A stretch of DNA of 64,000 nt from Macrostomum hystrix. Lineage: Eukaryota > Platyhelminthes > Macrostomidae. A program made the position numbers and the translations under genes. Below the pieces are notes generated by a model. It had not been told where the DNA came from. It made no database searches and saw only the letters and a program-made list of their open reading frames with translations. Numbering within the stretch: the first letter of the stretch is position 1; every line of letters begins with the position of its first letter. The stretch spans positions 3,502,001 through 3,566,000 of the forward strand of contig CATNEN010000001.1 of NCBI GenBank assembly GCA_950097015.1, written 5' to 3'. Below are positions 1-9,904 of the stretch, one piece after another.

Positions 1-1
1 A

Positions 2-1075
2 GGACCCTTCATTGGCCGGTACGGTGGTGGGCCCGGTCTGACCTCGGGTTTTATCCGCCTCGAAGGCGAAGATTTTGGTCTTCCACAGACCAATGCAAAT
101 GTTGGCGCCATCTGGGTAGCGGCGTGTCCATTGCTCGGACAGGCCCAGAATGGCGGTGAAACCGGTGCCGTCGGGGCGCAGGATCGTGCGGTGCACGATC
201 AGGCCCGCTGTCGGCAGCTCCCGGTTCATCGCGATGAGGCCCCTGCGGAGGTCCTCAGCGCTGGTGACGACACTTTTCGCCGGGACGAAGATACGGTGTC
301 GCTTGGTCTTTGGTGGCTCGTTCTCCCGTAGGAACTCGAGGCCAGCCGCCCAGCTCTGCGTGGGCAGCAACTCGAGGAGCCGCCGCCCCGATTCCGCATC
401 GCCGGGCCAGACGACGAAGCACGATTCCCTGGTAGCGCTTGCGCCGACCGCCAGGGGCTCGCCCTTCAGTTGAAGTTGCCACAACATAGCATCTATGTTG
501 CGGCAAATGTCGCTGAGCTGTTCGCTGCTCAGCCTTTTCCCGTCTCTGCCGGTGATGATGACGGCAGGTTGCCTACGTGCGATGGCGGCGTAGGTAGCTT
601 GTGGTCCCGGGCCCTGTCCGGTGGCGTCCCCACCCTCGGGATCTGCGTCGGCGGTGGGCACAGGGCCCTCCGCCTCCGCTTCTCCTTCGGGCCGGGCAGC
701 CGTCCGGATGGGCGCCGGGCCCTCCTTGGCCCGCGACCCTGGCCTCGGGGCGTCGTGGGCTCCGCCCCGTGCAGGAGCCTGGGCAGGAGGCACAAGGCCC
801 CCCGCCCCAGCCCCCGCCCTAGGCAGAGCCCCTTCGGCCCCTCTGGCCTGGGCCTGGTCCTTGGTCAATGGAGCCGACGTGCCGTGGGCCAGCATGCGCC
901 TACGGCGTTTTGCCGCTCCAGAGGTGGTGGAGCGCTTAGCGCCCCGGTCATCGCGCGAGTTGGGCAGCGCGGCATTTGTGGCGGTCGCGGGGCCAGCTAG
1001 CCCGGGCGCCGCAGCGTGTATGGCCTCAGGCACCATGGTGTCCTCGGCCGGAGCAGTTGAAGGGCTAGAAGCCAT
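2..1075 (-). CDS. Retrotransposon ORF1/gag-like protein, DUF4780-like (partial, runs off the left edge)
   Basis: Reading the minus strand from the ATG at 1075-1073 gives 358 codons without a stop to the window edge, so the 3' end is missing. The first ~180 residues are low-complexity and rich in Pro, Ala, Gly and Arg. A folded region follows with the local motifs LSSEQLSDICRNIDAMLW, CFVVWPGDAESGRRLLELL, RHRIFVPAKSV, LRRGLIAMNRELPTAGLIVH and NICIGLWKTKIFAFE. This order (helix, first alpha/beta half, a 'R.R..VP' strand, then 'L...N..L....W/I' and a final strand) resembles DUF4780, known from retroelement-associated proteins of arthropods and other invertebrates. The family call is from memory of the pattern. 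The frame is real: a 1-kb GC-rich stop-free frame with protein-like composition. Upstream (1076-1800) would be its 5' UTR or LTR. A host gene with this domain is the alternative. Confidence 0.55.
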   Translation of the reverse strand, partial: MASSPSTAPAEDTMVPEAIHAAAPGLAGPATATNAALPNSRDDRGAKRSTTSGAAKRRRRMLAHGTSAPLTKDQAQARGAEGALPRAGAGAGGLVPPAQAPARGGAHDAPRPGSRAKEGPAPIRTAARPEGEAEAEGPVPTADADPEGGDATGQGPGPQATYAAIARRQPAVIITGRDGKRLSSEQLSDICRNIDAMLWQLQLKGEPLAVGASATRESCFVVWPGDAESGRRLLELLPTQSWAAGLEFLRENEPPKTKRHRIFVPAKSVVTSAEDLRRGLIAMNRELPTAGLIVHRTILRPDGTGFTAILGLSEQWTRRYPDGANICIGLWKTKIFAFEADKTRGQTGPTTVPANEGS

Positions 1076-1810
1076 TGAAAGCTGCAATGAAGAGAGGGGC
1101 TTCCTGTAGACACAGGCAGGAATAACCCGCTCAGCCGCGATCCCAAAACTGAGCGGGGGCAGCCAAAAAAGACAAGTTACAACCCGGGGTGGGATGCCAG
1201 GACCACCGGGAGGAACCGTAAGAGACCAGACTACTCCCTGGCCAAGCGTCCATCAGCACGGTCAACACTGGGACATTGGAGGGTGCCATTGAGCCGGCGC
1301 CGAGGCCTGCGGGCTGGCCGCAAACCCTGTTAAGGTCAAAGGGTGACACCTGTCCCTCAGGGCCGTAGCCAGAGGTACCTGATCACGCACAGGTGCACGA
1401 AAATTGCGGACAAGCCACATACCCTGTTAAGGTCAAAGGGTGACACCTTTCCCTCCAGCCGGGGCTAGAGGTACCCAGTTTGGCCGGAGGCCCTGGATGG
1501 GTCATCCAGCGCTGTTGCCCATTCTGTCCGGCTGCCCTAGGGTCAGCCTTGAACACTCGCGGGACGTGTACCCATGGGTCAGCTGACGGGACAGCGTTGG
1601 AGGGATTCCTGCACCCGAAGGTACAGGTCTCCTTCCTGCCAGGCCTGCTCAAAAAACGGCTGCAGGTGTGAGGCATCGCAGACCAAAGCCCGTGGGCCTG
1701 GACTGACTCATACCTCACAGGCACTGTGTCCCGCCGGTGCGAGCTAGGCGAGGGGGTCATACTAGCTACTAGTAGCCGAACACTAGTAGTATGGGTTACC
1801 AGAAATCTGC
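1076..1810 (-). other. Probable 5' non-coding region of the retroelement, with a ~95-bp direct repeat
   Basis: GC-rich DNA upstream (in minus orientation) of the gag-like frame. A block containing CCCTGTTAAGGTCAAAGGGT occurs at about 1327-1385 and again at about 1421-1480, each followed by a GAGGTACC-like stretch, so ~95-bp units are tandemly duplicated. Repeated 5' monomers are common in retrotransposon promoters, but no LTR boundary or TSD could be placed. Reading frames here look accidental. Confidence 0.35.
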
Positions 1811-2801
1811 CTAACACAGGGGAAATAGGAGAGCGTGCATTTGAATGGGAGAGGGTGGCCTATCCTCTGCATATAGGATAGGTGACGCTGTGACGATCTA
1901 TGTGGCTGAGGGGTTGGAGCCCCATTAGAATTACTCAACAGAATTCTGAGCACCAAAAATTAGCGAAAATTATCAGCATGAGCTTGCCGTGACACCCGAG
2001 ACAGTAATGACCCCTGGAATGGATTTCTAGGCTATGTATGCCACTGTTTAGATCTGCATGAAAAGCTTGTTTAGCAGGCAGCATTAATGAGCTATTACTA
2101 CTATAAATATTGATAGTAATATTTATAATACCAGCAATTTCCAACTATGTAGATTATTATACAGCAGTAACAAATATGGATTGATTTTGACATGCCACAA
2201 ACTCTTACAATACATTATTACAAATACGAAAATATTAAACTGACATGGGTCAAATAACAAATATGGATTGATTTTGACATGCCACAAACTCTTACAATAC
2301 ATTATTACAAATAGGAAAATATTAAACCGACATGGGCACCTAAACTTGGCTTACCTGTCAGTTCTTATTTGAGCTAATAAAAAAGGTTTCTATTTAACAA
2401 TTCTAGCTAGTATAGGATATAGAATTAGATTTAAAGTTTTGACTCGACGAGCTCTTTACTATTCGAGTTTTGGTGGGAAGAGGAAAAACAGCTCGTTCCC
2501 CTTTGTCCCCCGCTCAAATAGGGATGTATGGCACCATCGTCTAGTTCGTTCCCAAGTTCGCGTAAACAACCCCTCCCAGCCAACCACGCTTCATCATGGG
2601 GTTCCCACGCTTCACGTTCCCACAGGGAGCTCATGAGCTGCACTCGTCTAGCCGGACTCATGGCACGGTGAGGTGACCTGGGCTAGCCGTCTAATTTTTA
2701 CCGTGAGCTGAGGCCGGCTAGTCCACGGCCGTTAGGTGGCCTCGGATATGGGATAGGAAGGTGACGGGGGGGGAAGGAGGAGGGGGAGAGGTTGCCCATG
2801 A
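1811..2801. repeat. AT-rich spacer with an 84-bp tandem duplication
   Basis: No gene is visible. A block beginning ACAAATATGGATTGATTTTG at about 2168 is repeated at about 2252 with only a few substitutions (units of about 84 bp, ending near 2334). The rest of 1811-2801 holds a G-rich run near 2767-2790 just before the SINE and nothing else I can support. Confidence 0.6.
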
Positions 2802-3075
2802 GGGCGGATAGCTCAGTCAGTAAGGTGTCGGACTCTGGATCAGATGGTCCTGGGTTCGACTCCCGACCTAGTCTAGAACTATTCGTGCAGCCCTTGGCAA
2901 GCTGCTTTGCCCTGATGTGCACAGAGTCTACTCAGCTGCAGATGAGTACCGACATTTCGTCGGGTAATAATAATTCCGGCTGGCGTGGAATAAAGCAGTT
3001 CTGTGCGGCAATTCTGTGGGGTTCGGATGCTGCCGATATGTTTGGAAAAATAAATTCTTTAAGAGTTTTCTTAAT
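2802..3075 (+). mobile_element. tRNA-derived SINE with a Deu-like central domain
   Basis: The head (2802-2873) is tRNA-like. It has an A-box-like TAGCTCAGTCAGTAAGG, an anticodon-type stem-loop TCGGA-CTCTGGA-TCAGA with a loop matching a CTG (Gln) anticodon and one stem mismatch, and a perfect B box GGTTCGACTCC. The 5' and 3' ends do not pair as an acceptor stem, so this is not a working tRNA. The body follows directly: TTGGCAAGCTGCTTTGCCC, then GTCTACTCAGCTGCAGATGA and GTACC, which resembles the 'CTCCACCCAGNTGTAAATGGGTACC' core of Deu-domain SINEs (family knowledge from memory). An AATAATAAT run and an A/T-rich end near 3045-3075 may be the tail. The exact 3' end is uncertain. Confidence 0.6.
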
Positions 3076-3078
3076 TTA

Positions 3079-4020
3079 AGAGTTTTTCAAAACATATAGG
3101 CTATCCTACTGTATGTGATTCCTTTGGTGCTTCGAGTGTACTGTATAGTGCTGATATTTATGTAAATCAGCGTAAAACCGCTTTTTTTCTTACTCAGCCA
3201 GATTAAGAAATGAGTAGGCTTATATGATGTTCTTGTTGTTCTGCAAAACATATAATCATTAATTTAAATAAAAAATGAGTCGAACCAACGACCCGCAGTT
3301 GTCAGGCTGACGTGCTACCAGTTTCACCACTTGACATTGCCCATATGCAACGAAGAATTACTATTTATTAGTATATTATTTCGTTCGAATACTTTTTCAG
3401 AGTTTTTCAAAACATATAGGCTATCCTACTGTATGTGATTCCTTTGGTGCTTCGAGTGTACTGTATAGTGCTGATATTTATGTAAATCAGCGTAAAACCG
3501 CTTTTTTTCTTACTCAGCCGGATTAAGAAATGAGTAGGCTTATATGATGTTCTTGTTGTTCTGCAAAACATAATCATTAATTTAAAAAAAAAATGAGTCG
3601 AACCAACGACCCGCAGTTGTCAGGCTGACGTGCTACCAGTTTCACCACTTGACATTGCCCATATGCAACGAAGAATTACTATTTATTAGTATATTCTTTC
3701 GTTCGAATACTTTTTCAGAGTTTTTCAAAACATATAGGCTATCCTACTGTATGTGATTCCTTTGGTGCTTCGAGTGTACTGTATAGTGCTGATATTTATG
3801 TAAATCAGCGTAAAACCGCTTTTTTTTCTTACTCAGCCAGATTAAGAAATGAGTAGGCTTATATGATGTTCTTGTTGTTCTGCAAAACATATAATCATTA
3901 ATTTAAATAAAAAATGAGTCGAACCAACGACCCGCAGTTGTCAGGCTGACGTGCTACCAGTTTCACCACATGACATTGCCCATATACAACGAAGAATTAC
4001 AATTTATTAGTAATTTGGCT
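3079..4020. repeat. Three tandem copies of a ~320-bp unit
   Basis: Units start at about 3081, 3401 and 3719 (periods 320 and 318 bp) with AGTTTTTCAAAACATATAGG and are nearly identical. Each unit carries, antisense, a tRNA-like segment (about 3277-3330, 3594-3648 and 3915-3968): the complement contains TGGTGAAACTGGTAGCACG and a B-box-like GGTTCGACTC. The implied acceptor and anticodon stems pair poorly, so I read a tRNA-derived relic amplified with the unit. Confidence 0.8.
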
Positions 4021-4436
4021 TACTAATTAGTAATTTATTACTTTTTTGGCTGCAGGCTGCAGCTTGTGCTTACTTATTTTAAGCAATGGCCATCGTAGCG
4101 ATCAAATTCGCAACGCAATATTAGCAACGCAAGCAAATATATCGCGAGCTAGCGAATCGCTCCATTATCTAACGACGGGTCCAGCAGGTCCCCAAATTTT
4201 ATCTGCAAAGCTTCAAAAACCAAAAGGGTGAACGTCAATATTACAAATACTCAGCAAAAGTCAAAATTATTAGCACCCGTAACGAAAGTCATCGATTTAT
4301 CGTTGCACCAAACATTCTACTTATTTTTGTCATTGCATGTAATCCATAAAGTTTTAAATAAAGACCAGCAGGCCCTGTCTCAAAGCTTAGACGACAATTT
4401 ATGAAATAAAAAAGAGGTGAAGGAAGCGATAGTTTT
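4021..4436. other. Spacer, no recognised feature
   Basis: Low-complexity AT-rich DNA. A short open stretch (4046-4231) has no recognisable protein features. Nothing else is supported. Confidence 0.5.
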
Positions 4437-4790
4437 TTTTAATCTAAATTGTTTATTACCCGGTGGGACATTACTATACGCCCCCTCTGTACGCCCCACC
4501 CTGCGCCTCCCGCCGGGCGCTGTGCGCCCGGGCGTATAGAATGTCCGCGCGCCCGCGACAGCGCCCCGCCCGGCGCCGGGCGCAGGGTAGGTGGAGGGGG
4601 GTGGGGGTGCAGTGTAAATAAAATTCGGCGCATATCCTCAAAGTCTACTGTTAGTAGGCTGTGCAGTATTTTTGAGCGCCGTAAAAAGCCTAGCTTTTTA
4701 AAAGGTCCGCTCCTACCCAGCAGCTCCGCTACTGCCCCAGCAGCTCCGCTCGCCACGCTGCCCCCTCCCTCCTGACCATGTACTTTTCAT
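4437..4790. repeat. GC-rich dispersed repeat sharing ends with the copy at 41.7 kb
   Basis: A GC-rich island in AT-rich DNA, with many CGCCCGG/GCGCCGGGC inverted motifs and CTATACGCCC/GGGCGTATAG blocks. It begins with TACCCGGTGGGACA (4457-4470). The complement TGTCCCACCGGGTA closes a similar GC-rich island at 41846-41859, also containing GGGCGTATAG blocks. The two islands are therefore inverted copies of one repeat family. No coding function is supported. Confidence 0.55.
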
Positions 4791-4954
4791 ACGTATGTTT
4801 CATTTTTTTGTATGCATGCCGTATATATAAAGCTTTACTTTGAATTTAAAGTCACTTTAAATAAATAAAATTGAACATGCTCATGTAATTTTTCTATTCG
4901 TCACCGCTATAAATGGTTTACGAATATGTTCATTCTAGTCTCATTAAATACTTT

Positions 4955-5400
4955 TGACGCTGCTAAAGGTACAAATTTATTATCAATTTCAAAGCGAATA
5001 TGCAAGCCATGATTGAAAAGAAAAGTAAAGAATGTTTTACAGTATCATCAAGCAAAGACAGTACGGTATAAGTGATTCAAAGTACAAAAATTAGTCCACA
5101 TTTTGTCCCTGCCATGCCAGCTCTGCCAATCCTCCCTGTCAAGCCCTGCACTGCGCGATTTTGTTAATCTTATAATTATAATGTTATAATTAAATTCTTA
5201 CTGACGCAGCTAAAGGTACAAATTTATTATAAATTTCAAAGCGAATATGCAAGCCATGATTGAAAAGAAGAGTAAAGAATGTTTTACAGTATCATCAAGC
5301 GAAGACAGTACGGTTTAAGTAAATACAAAGCACGAAAATTAGTCCACATTTTGTCCCTGCCATGCCAGCTCTGCCAATCCTCCCTGTCAAGCCCTGCACT
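4955..5400. repeat. Tandem duplication of a ~244-bp segment
   Basis: The segment from GCTAAAGGTACAAATTTATT to GTCAAGCCCTGCACTGCGCG occurs at about 4964-5157 and again at about 5208-5403 with few differences. It includes the shared blocks GCGAATATGCAAGCCATGAT and CCACATTTTGTCCCTGCCAT. 4791-4954 is AT-rich spacer. Confidence 0.8.
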
Positions 5401-5815
5401 GCGCGCCAGTCAGTCGTCCTCGTTGTGCCACCTCTGCGAGTCGTCCGTGCCACGCCACCTCCGCCAGTCGACCATGTCGTCCCGTAACCGGCTGACTGGT
5501 TTTCTGGAGAAATTGGAAAGTATCCACGATTTATTTGTGTGTGCAAGGTTTACTGTAAAATTACTTGTTTACATACACTGTACAGCAATGCAGATAATAG
5601 AGATCCAGTGAGATAGAATCCAGATGTATATGGAATGAGGTACACGACATTTAAGATTGTAAACGAGATGAAGCAAAGATTCTTAATAAGCGGAAATATT
5701 AGAATAAGATCAGACATGAGATTCAGAATGAGATGAAGTACAAGATCGAGCATAAGATTAACCATAAAAAACTTAAATTTTAAACGCTACTTATCTTTTA
5801 TAGCAAGTCAACCAG

Positions 5816-5971
5816 GTCCCGCAACTGGTAGACGTCCGGCACCATGGTAGAACTGGAAAGAAATATTCATTATGTAATTCATGCAAAAAAACTAGTGCTT
5901 CTGTAAACTTAGTTCTAAATAAAAAAATTCACTGTGCTTTTTGTACTGCTAATAGTAGAATGTACAAATAA
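5816..5971 (+). pseudogene. Possible terminal exon of a small Cys-rich (2 x CxxC) protein
   Basis: A candidate acceptor (CAACCAG at 5809-5815) precedes an open stretch ending in TAA at 5969-5971. The translation contains HHGRTGKKYSLCNSC, then about 20 residues, then HCAFC: two CxxC pairs as in a zinc ribbon. Some transposases, including piggyBac-like ones, end in a Cys-rich finger, but no matching upstream exon was found. This is weak evidence. 5404-5815 and 5972-6327 otherwise hold nothing I recognise. Confidence 0.2.
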
Positions 5972-6327
5972 TTTTTTGTGTGTTTGTTCAATTATTAGAT
6001 ACGATAAGCAATTGAGTTGCAGACTTGAGTAAGAGCTGCAGGCATGTAAATAGCGAATTTTAGTGTTTTTGATTACAGGATGCGATGAGCAAGAGTTGCA
6101 GGCACGAACAAGATGTCCGGGTATAAAGACGACGTGTAGGCATGTAGATAGTAATTTTTTGTGTTTTTCATCGACTATACGACGAGCAAGAGTTGCAGAA
6201 ATAAGCAGTGCAAATTCCTAGTACTTGTACTCGTAGTAGGCAGTAAAGATATTTAAAAGCCACTTATCTTTCCTGTTCCGCCGGAAGCCTTGTCATATAG
6301 GAGCACTCGGTCGGATCTCTACCGAGT

Positions 6328-7589
6328 TTAATCCTCCTCAGTCATCTCGCTCATCAGGCCATCAGCGTCCTCATCGGAGCACTCCAGCAGCTCTGCTCGA
6401 CTGTGATGCGGCTGCAAAGAATGCCTTTTTCGCGAGGCATGGCTGACCAGCTGCGAGCCAGGTCTCTTAGCGCCGGCTGGCGAAGGTGTGGCAGATGCTC
6501 CTGATGCACCAGAGGCTGACAGGCGTCGATGCGGTCTGCTCGTTTGACGGTCCTTGCCTCGATGGAGCATGTCGCATAATCGGCTACCGACGTACGTGGC
6601 GGTCAATTGTTGTTCGGTTGTCGTGCCGTATATGCTGGTGGCGGCATCTAGATTAGAGGTAGAGTGAGAGGTAGGTAAATTGAGAAGTACAGGTAAAGTT
6701 TGTCCGATAGGAAATGTGAAAGTACCAATCAGATTCCTGAACATTTCGTACCTTGGACGTGTCGCAATAAAACGGCCTTGAAGCCAAGGCATGCGTCGGA
6801 AAACTGCGTTTCGACACCGTCCTGGATGCATTTCTGGCGTAGGCCTGCACCGCTATAATTCACCTTCGTCTGCATCTCAGGTGTCAAGCAGGTGTCCAAC
6901 CACACCCGGATGGTGGCTCCGACAGTCGCCATTTTTCTGTTGGGCAGGGCTTGTTTCAACTGGTACGTCCACTCTGCAGGCGTGTTCTCCGCGTAGTGGA
7001 CATACCTCTGCCAGGAGTCGATGGGCCAGAATTGGAGCTGTTGCACTGGTTGCTGGTCCTTCGTTAATGACAGGCGCAGTTGCTGCACTTCCTCCTTAAC
7101 AGAGGCCAGCTCGGTGGCTAGTTTCTGCTGTGTTGCTTCCATCTTCTTGAACAATCGGGTACTCTCGCGTACTGCGAACAGGGCGACGTAGAGAATGCCG
7201 CGATTGCTTTCTAATGGGAAATCCACCCCCGACTGTATTTGCTGCTCCAGTCGTCCGATGGAGATGCCCTGGAAGCTTCGGAAACCTGCTGATGTCAGTC
7301 CGGTATCCTCTGCATCTGCCTCTGCTTCAGCTGCTGCCTCTGCTTCCGCTGCTGCCTCTGCTTCCGCTGCTGCCTCTGCTTCCGCTGCTGCCTCTGCTTC
7401 CGCTGCTGCCTCTGCTTCCGCTGCTGCCTCTGCTTCCGCTGCTGCTTCTGCTGCCGCTGCTGCCGCTGCTGCCGCAGCTGCTGCTTTTGCAGCTGCCGCC
7501 TTAGCTGCCGCGGCTTTTGCAGCTTCTGTGGCCGCAGACTTCGGAATCGTTGATGGCAGTGGCACCAGTTTTGCTAAAGTCAGCGGCAC
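6328..7589 (-). CDS. Two-exon gene, Ala-rich N-terminus and DUF4806-like domain
   Basis: Exon 1 runs 7589 to 6752 and exon 2 runs 6647 to 6328. The donor CCAAG|GTAC (6752/6751) and acceptor TCTAG|AT (6648/6647) join in frame, giving about 385 residues. Order: a short N-terminus with PLPSTIPKSA; an Ala-rich tract with A/E repeats at roughly residues 20-95, encoded by an imperfect GCT/GCN repeat at 7315-7500; a region with LEQQIQSGVDFPL and a coiled coil (KKMEATQQKLATELASVKEE); then a globular stretch with ATIRVWLDTCLTPEMQTKV, NYSGAG and FSDACLGFKAVLL. That stretch resembles DUF4806, a domain of unknown function seen in repeat-rich invertebrate genomes (tentative, from pattern memory). A basic Ser-rich segment and an acidic end (SDEDADGLMSEMTEED) follow. 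A 40-bp minisatellite lies 150 bp upstream. Function unknown. Confidence 0.6.
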
Positions 7590-7749
7590 GTCTACGCAGG
7601 GCAGCTTTAGTAGCTGCGCTTCGGATTCCGCTTGCTCCTCCGGACAGACGAAAAAATCGTCCGTGTCGGACGCAGAACCAGTCGAGATGTTCTGTTAGGT
7701 CGGATAAGTTAGGGGATAAGTAAGTGAGGAAAATGTTGGGGTTACTAGC

Positions 7750-8176
7750 ATTGGATAACAGTGATTGATTATCGATTCGAATGATTGACATTGAATAACA
7801 GTGATTGATTATCGATTCGAATGATTGACATTGAATAACAGTGATTGATTATCGATTCGAATGATTGACATTGAATAACAGTGATTGATTATCGATTCGG
7901 ATGATTGACATTGAATAACAGTGATTGATTATCGATTCGGATGATTGACATTGGATAACAGTGATTGATTATCGATTCGGATGATTGACATTAGATAACA
8001 GTGATTGATTATCGATTCGGATGATTGACATTGGATAACAGTGATTGATTATCGATTCGAATGATTGACATTGAATAACAGTGATTGATTATCGATTCGG
8101 ATGATTGACATTGAATAACAGTGATTGATTATCGATTCGGATGATTGACATTGGATAACAGTAATTGATTATCGAA
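7750..8176. repeat. 40-bp minisatellite, about 11 copies
   Basis: The unit ATTGAATAACAGTGATTGAT + TATCGATTCGAATGATTGAC repeats about 11 times head to tail, with G/A changes at a few positions. It sits immediately upstream of the start of the Ala-rich gene. Confidence 0.95.
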
Positions 8177-9289
8177 AATGTTGATAAACATTCGATAATA
8201 TATTTTTGATGGACAATCGTTGTTAGTGATTGATAATTGATGATGTTGACTGATAATTTACTGAGGTGATTAATTGTACTGAGATATCTAAATGTGTGTG
8301 CGTGAGAGAGAGAGATATAGAGTGGACAGACAAACAGATTGTAACTTACACCACACTGAAACTTGCGTCGCGCCTGCCGCATATCTTCAGCGCAGAGAAC
8401 CCTCGGTTTCAATTGCCGAATTATATCGACAATTGACCGTCTTTTTTCGATCATGTTGCGGACGAAGCGTAGGCTGGGCGGCTCCAGAGAGTCATCCAGG
8501 TATACCTAAATTGGTCATTTTTAGAAAAGATCTTGTAGAGAAAGAATTGAACCAAATTGTCAGACAAACTGACTTAACTGACAGACATTTTTCTCACTCC
8601 ACCTCACTCCACCTCTCACTCCACCTCGCACTACCTCTCACTCCACGTCTCACTACCTTTCACTCCACCTCTCACTCTGCCATACACTCCACCTGTCACT
8701 GACATATATATGCGGCATATATCGTAAAAAAAGCAAAAATGTGCATTAGATCTCACCTGGAGGACTTCAGCTGCGTAGACTCTGCACTCTGCCTGCATAT
8801 TTGGCCGTGCAGCGCCACCTCTCTTCACTGTCCTTTAACAGTGACAATTCAGAAACTGTCCGATTTTTTAACTCACATTCACCTACATCACTCTCATTAG
8901 CTTCAATAACCTGCCTGTCGGCTTCAAATACGACTAAAAACTTCATGTCTGCAGAAGTTTATGACAATTGAGAGGAACACGAGAAATACTTTTCTCGTGT
9001 TTTCTCATATTGCCCATGCATGACGTATCATCTGTAATTAAACCTTGATTTTGAAGACATTTAATTAAGACAGACTGTTTCCTATAAAAGTATGAGATAA
9101 CTACAAGTACTTATAAATGTTATATAAATGCTACTTATAAATACTATAAATAAACTAATTGTTGCTGCACATTATTTCATAAACTAAAACAAACAAAACA
9201 AAAAGATTATTCAACCTTGTTGTGAGCGCAGCCGTGGAACTCCATTGACATGACATGGAGTACGTGAAGGTCGCTGTCGTTATCCACTA
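8177..9289. other. Spacer with a pyrimidine-rich CTCACTCCAC repeat
   Basis: 8590-8700 contains many degenerate copies of CACTCCACCTCT. The remainder, including 8700-9289, is AT-rich with no supported gene. Confidence 0.5.
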
Positions 9290-9500
9290 TACTAAAAATG
9301 AAATGCTTGGTTGGTTGGTTGGTTGGTTGGTTGGTTGGTTGGTTGGTTGTAATTGATTTTCTCCCGAACGGCTCAACCGATTTTCACCATTTCTTCACCA
9401 AAAGATGCTAAATATGGGGACAATTTTACACGTATTTTTATTAAGCTGAACTTCATTGCTAAGGGGATTAAATATTCGAAAAACATGATTTTTTAAAGGT
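9285..9500. repeat. (TTGG)n microsatellite followed by a 'CCCGAACGGCTCAACCGATTTTCACC' block
   Basis: CTATACTAAAAATGAAATGC is followed by about 11 TTGG units (9307-9350), then TTTTCTCCCGAACGGCTCAA and CCGATTTTCACC. The combination of a short tetranucleotide run and a 'CGAACGGCTNAACCGATTTTCA' block recurs at element ends in many invertebrate genomes (memory). It may mark the left end of the Helitron-related unit to its right, but no sharp border is visible. Confidence 0.4.
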
Positions 9501-9890
9501 CAAACCATCTTGGCCTATTGAGAATTTCACTGACAGCCACTGAATTAGAATTGCATCGTCAAATTGCGCAACAACCCCTAGCTGATTGAATTTGAAGCCT
9601 GCACTCTGGAGACAAATTTGAAATAAATGTACACAACCAACTGCGAGACTGAGTGTACTCTATTTTCTTACTTCATTGTACAAAGCCAGAACTTTGAGAA
9701 TTCATTTTATAAGGCTGATTTTTGCACCCACTAACCAACAGTCGGAATAGCCGATGTGTAGGCACTAGGAATAGGTTAGGCTAGGCTAGGGTTCGATTCT
9801 GCACTGCGTCAAATCATTTAGACTAACTTTCAGCCAGTAGTGATTGAAGATTATTTTAATTTATATTTTTTCATTTCGTAAATAAAATAT
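9501..9890. other. Spacer before the first 23-bp minisatellite
   Basis: AT-rich sequence with no supported gene. Possibly the 5' subterminal part of the Helitron unit. Confidence 0.4.
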
Positions 9891-9904
9891 CATAAATCAT
9901 AGCA

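Noticed and set aside
1383-1817. 144-codon minus-strand frame upstream of the gag-like frame
   Set aside because: Contains the direct repeats, Cys/Pro/Ser-rich with no domain; more likely element 5' non-coding DNA.
2802-2873. Functional tRNA gene
   Set aside because: The B box is perfect, but acceptor arms do not pair, the anticodon stem has a mismatch and a SINE body follows directly.
4439-4775. Pro/Arg-rich frames on both strands of the GC-rich island
   Set aside because: Low-complexity translations of a GC-rich repeat that recurs at 41.7 kb.
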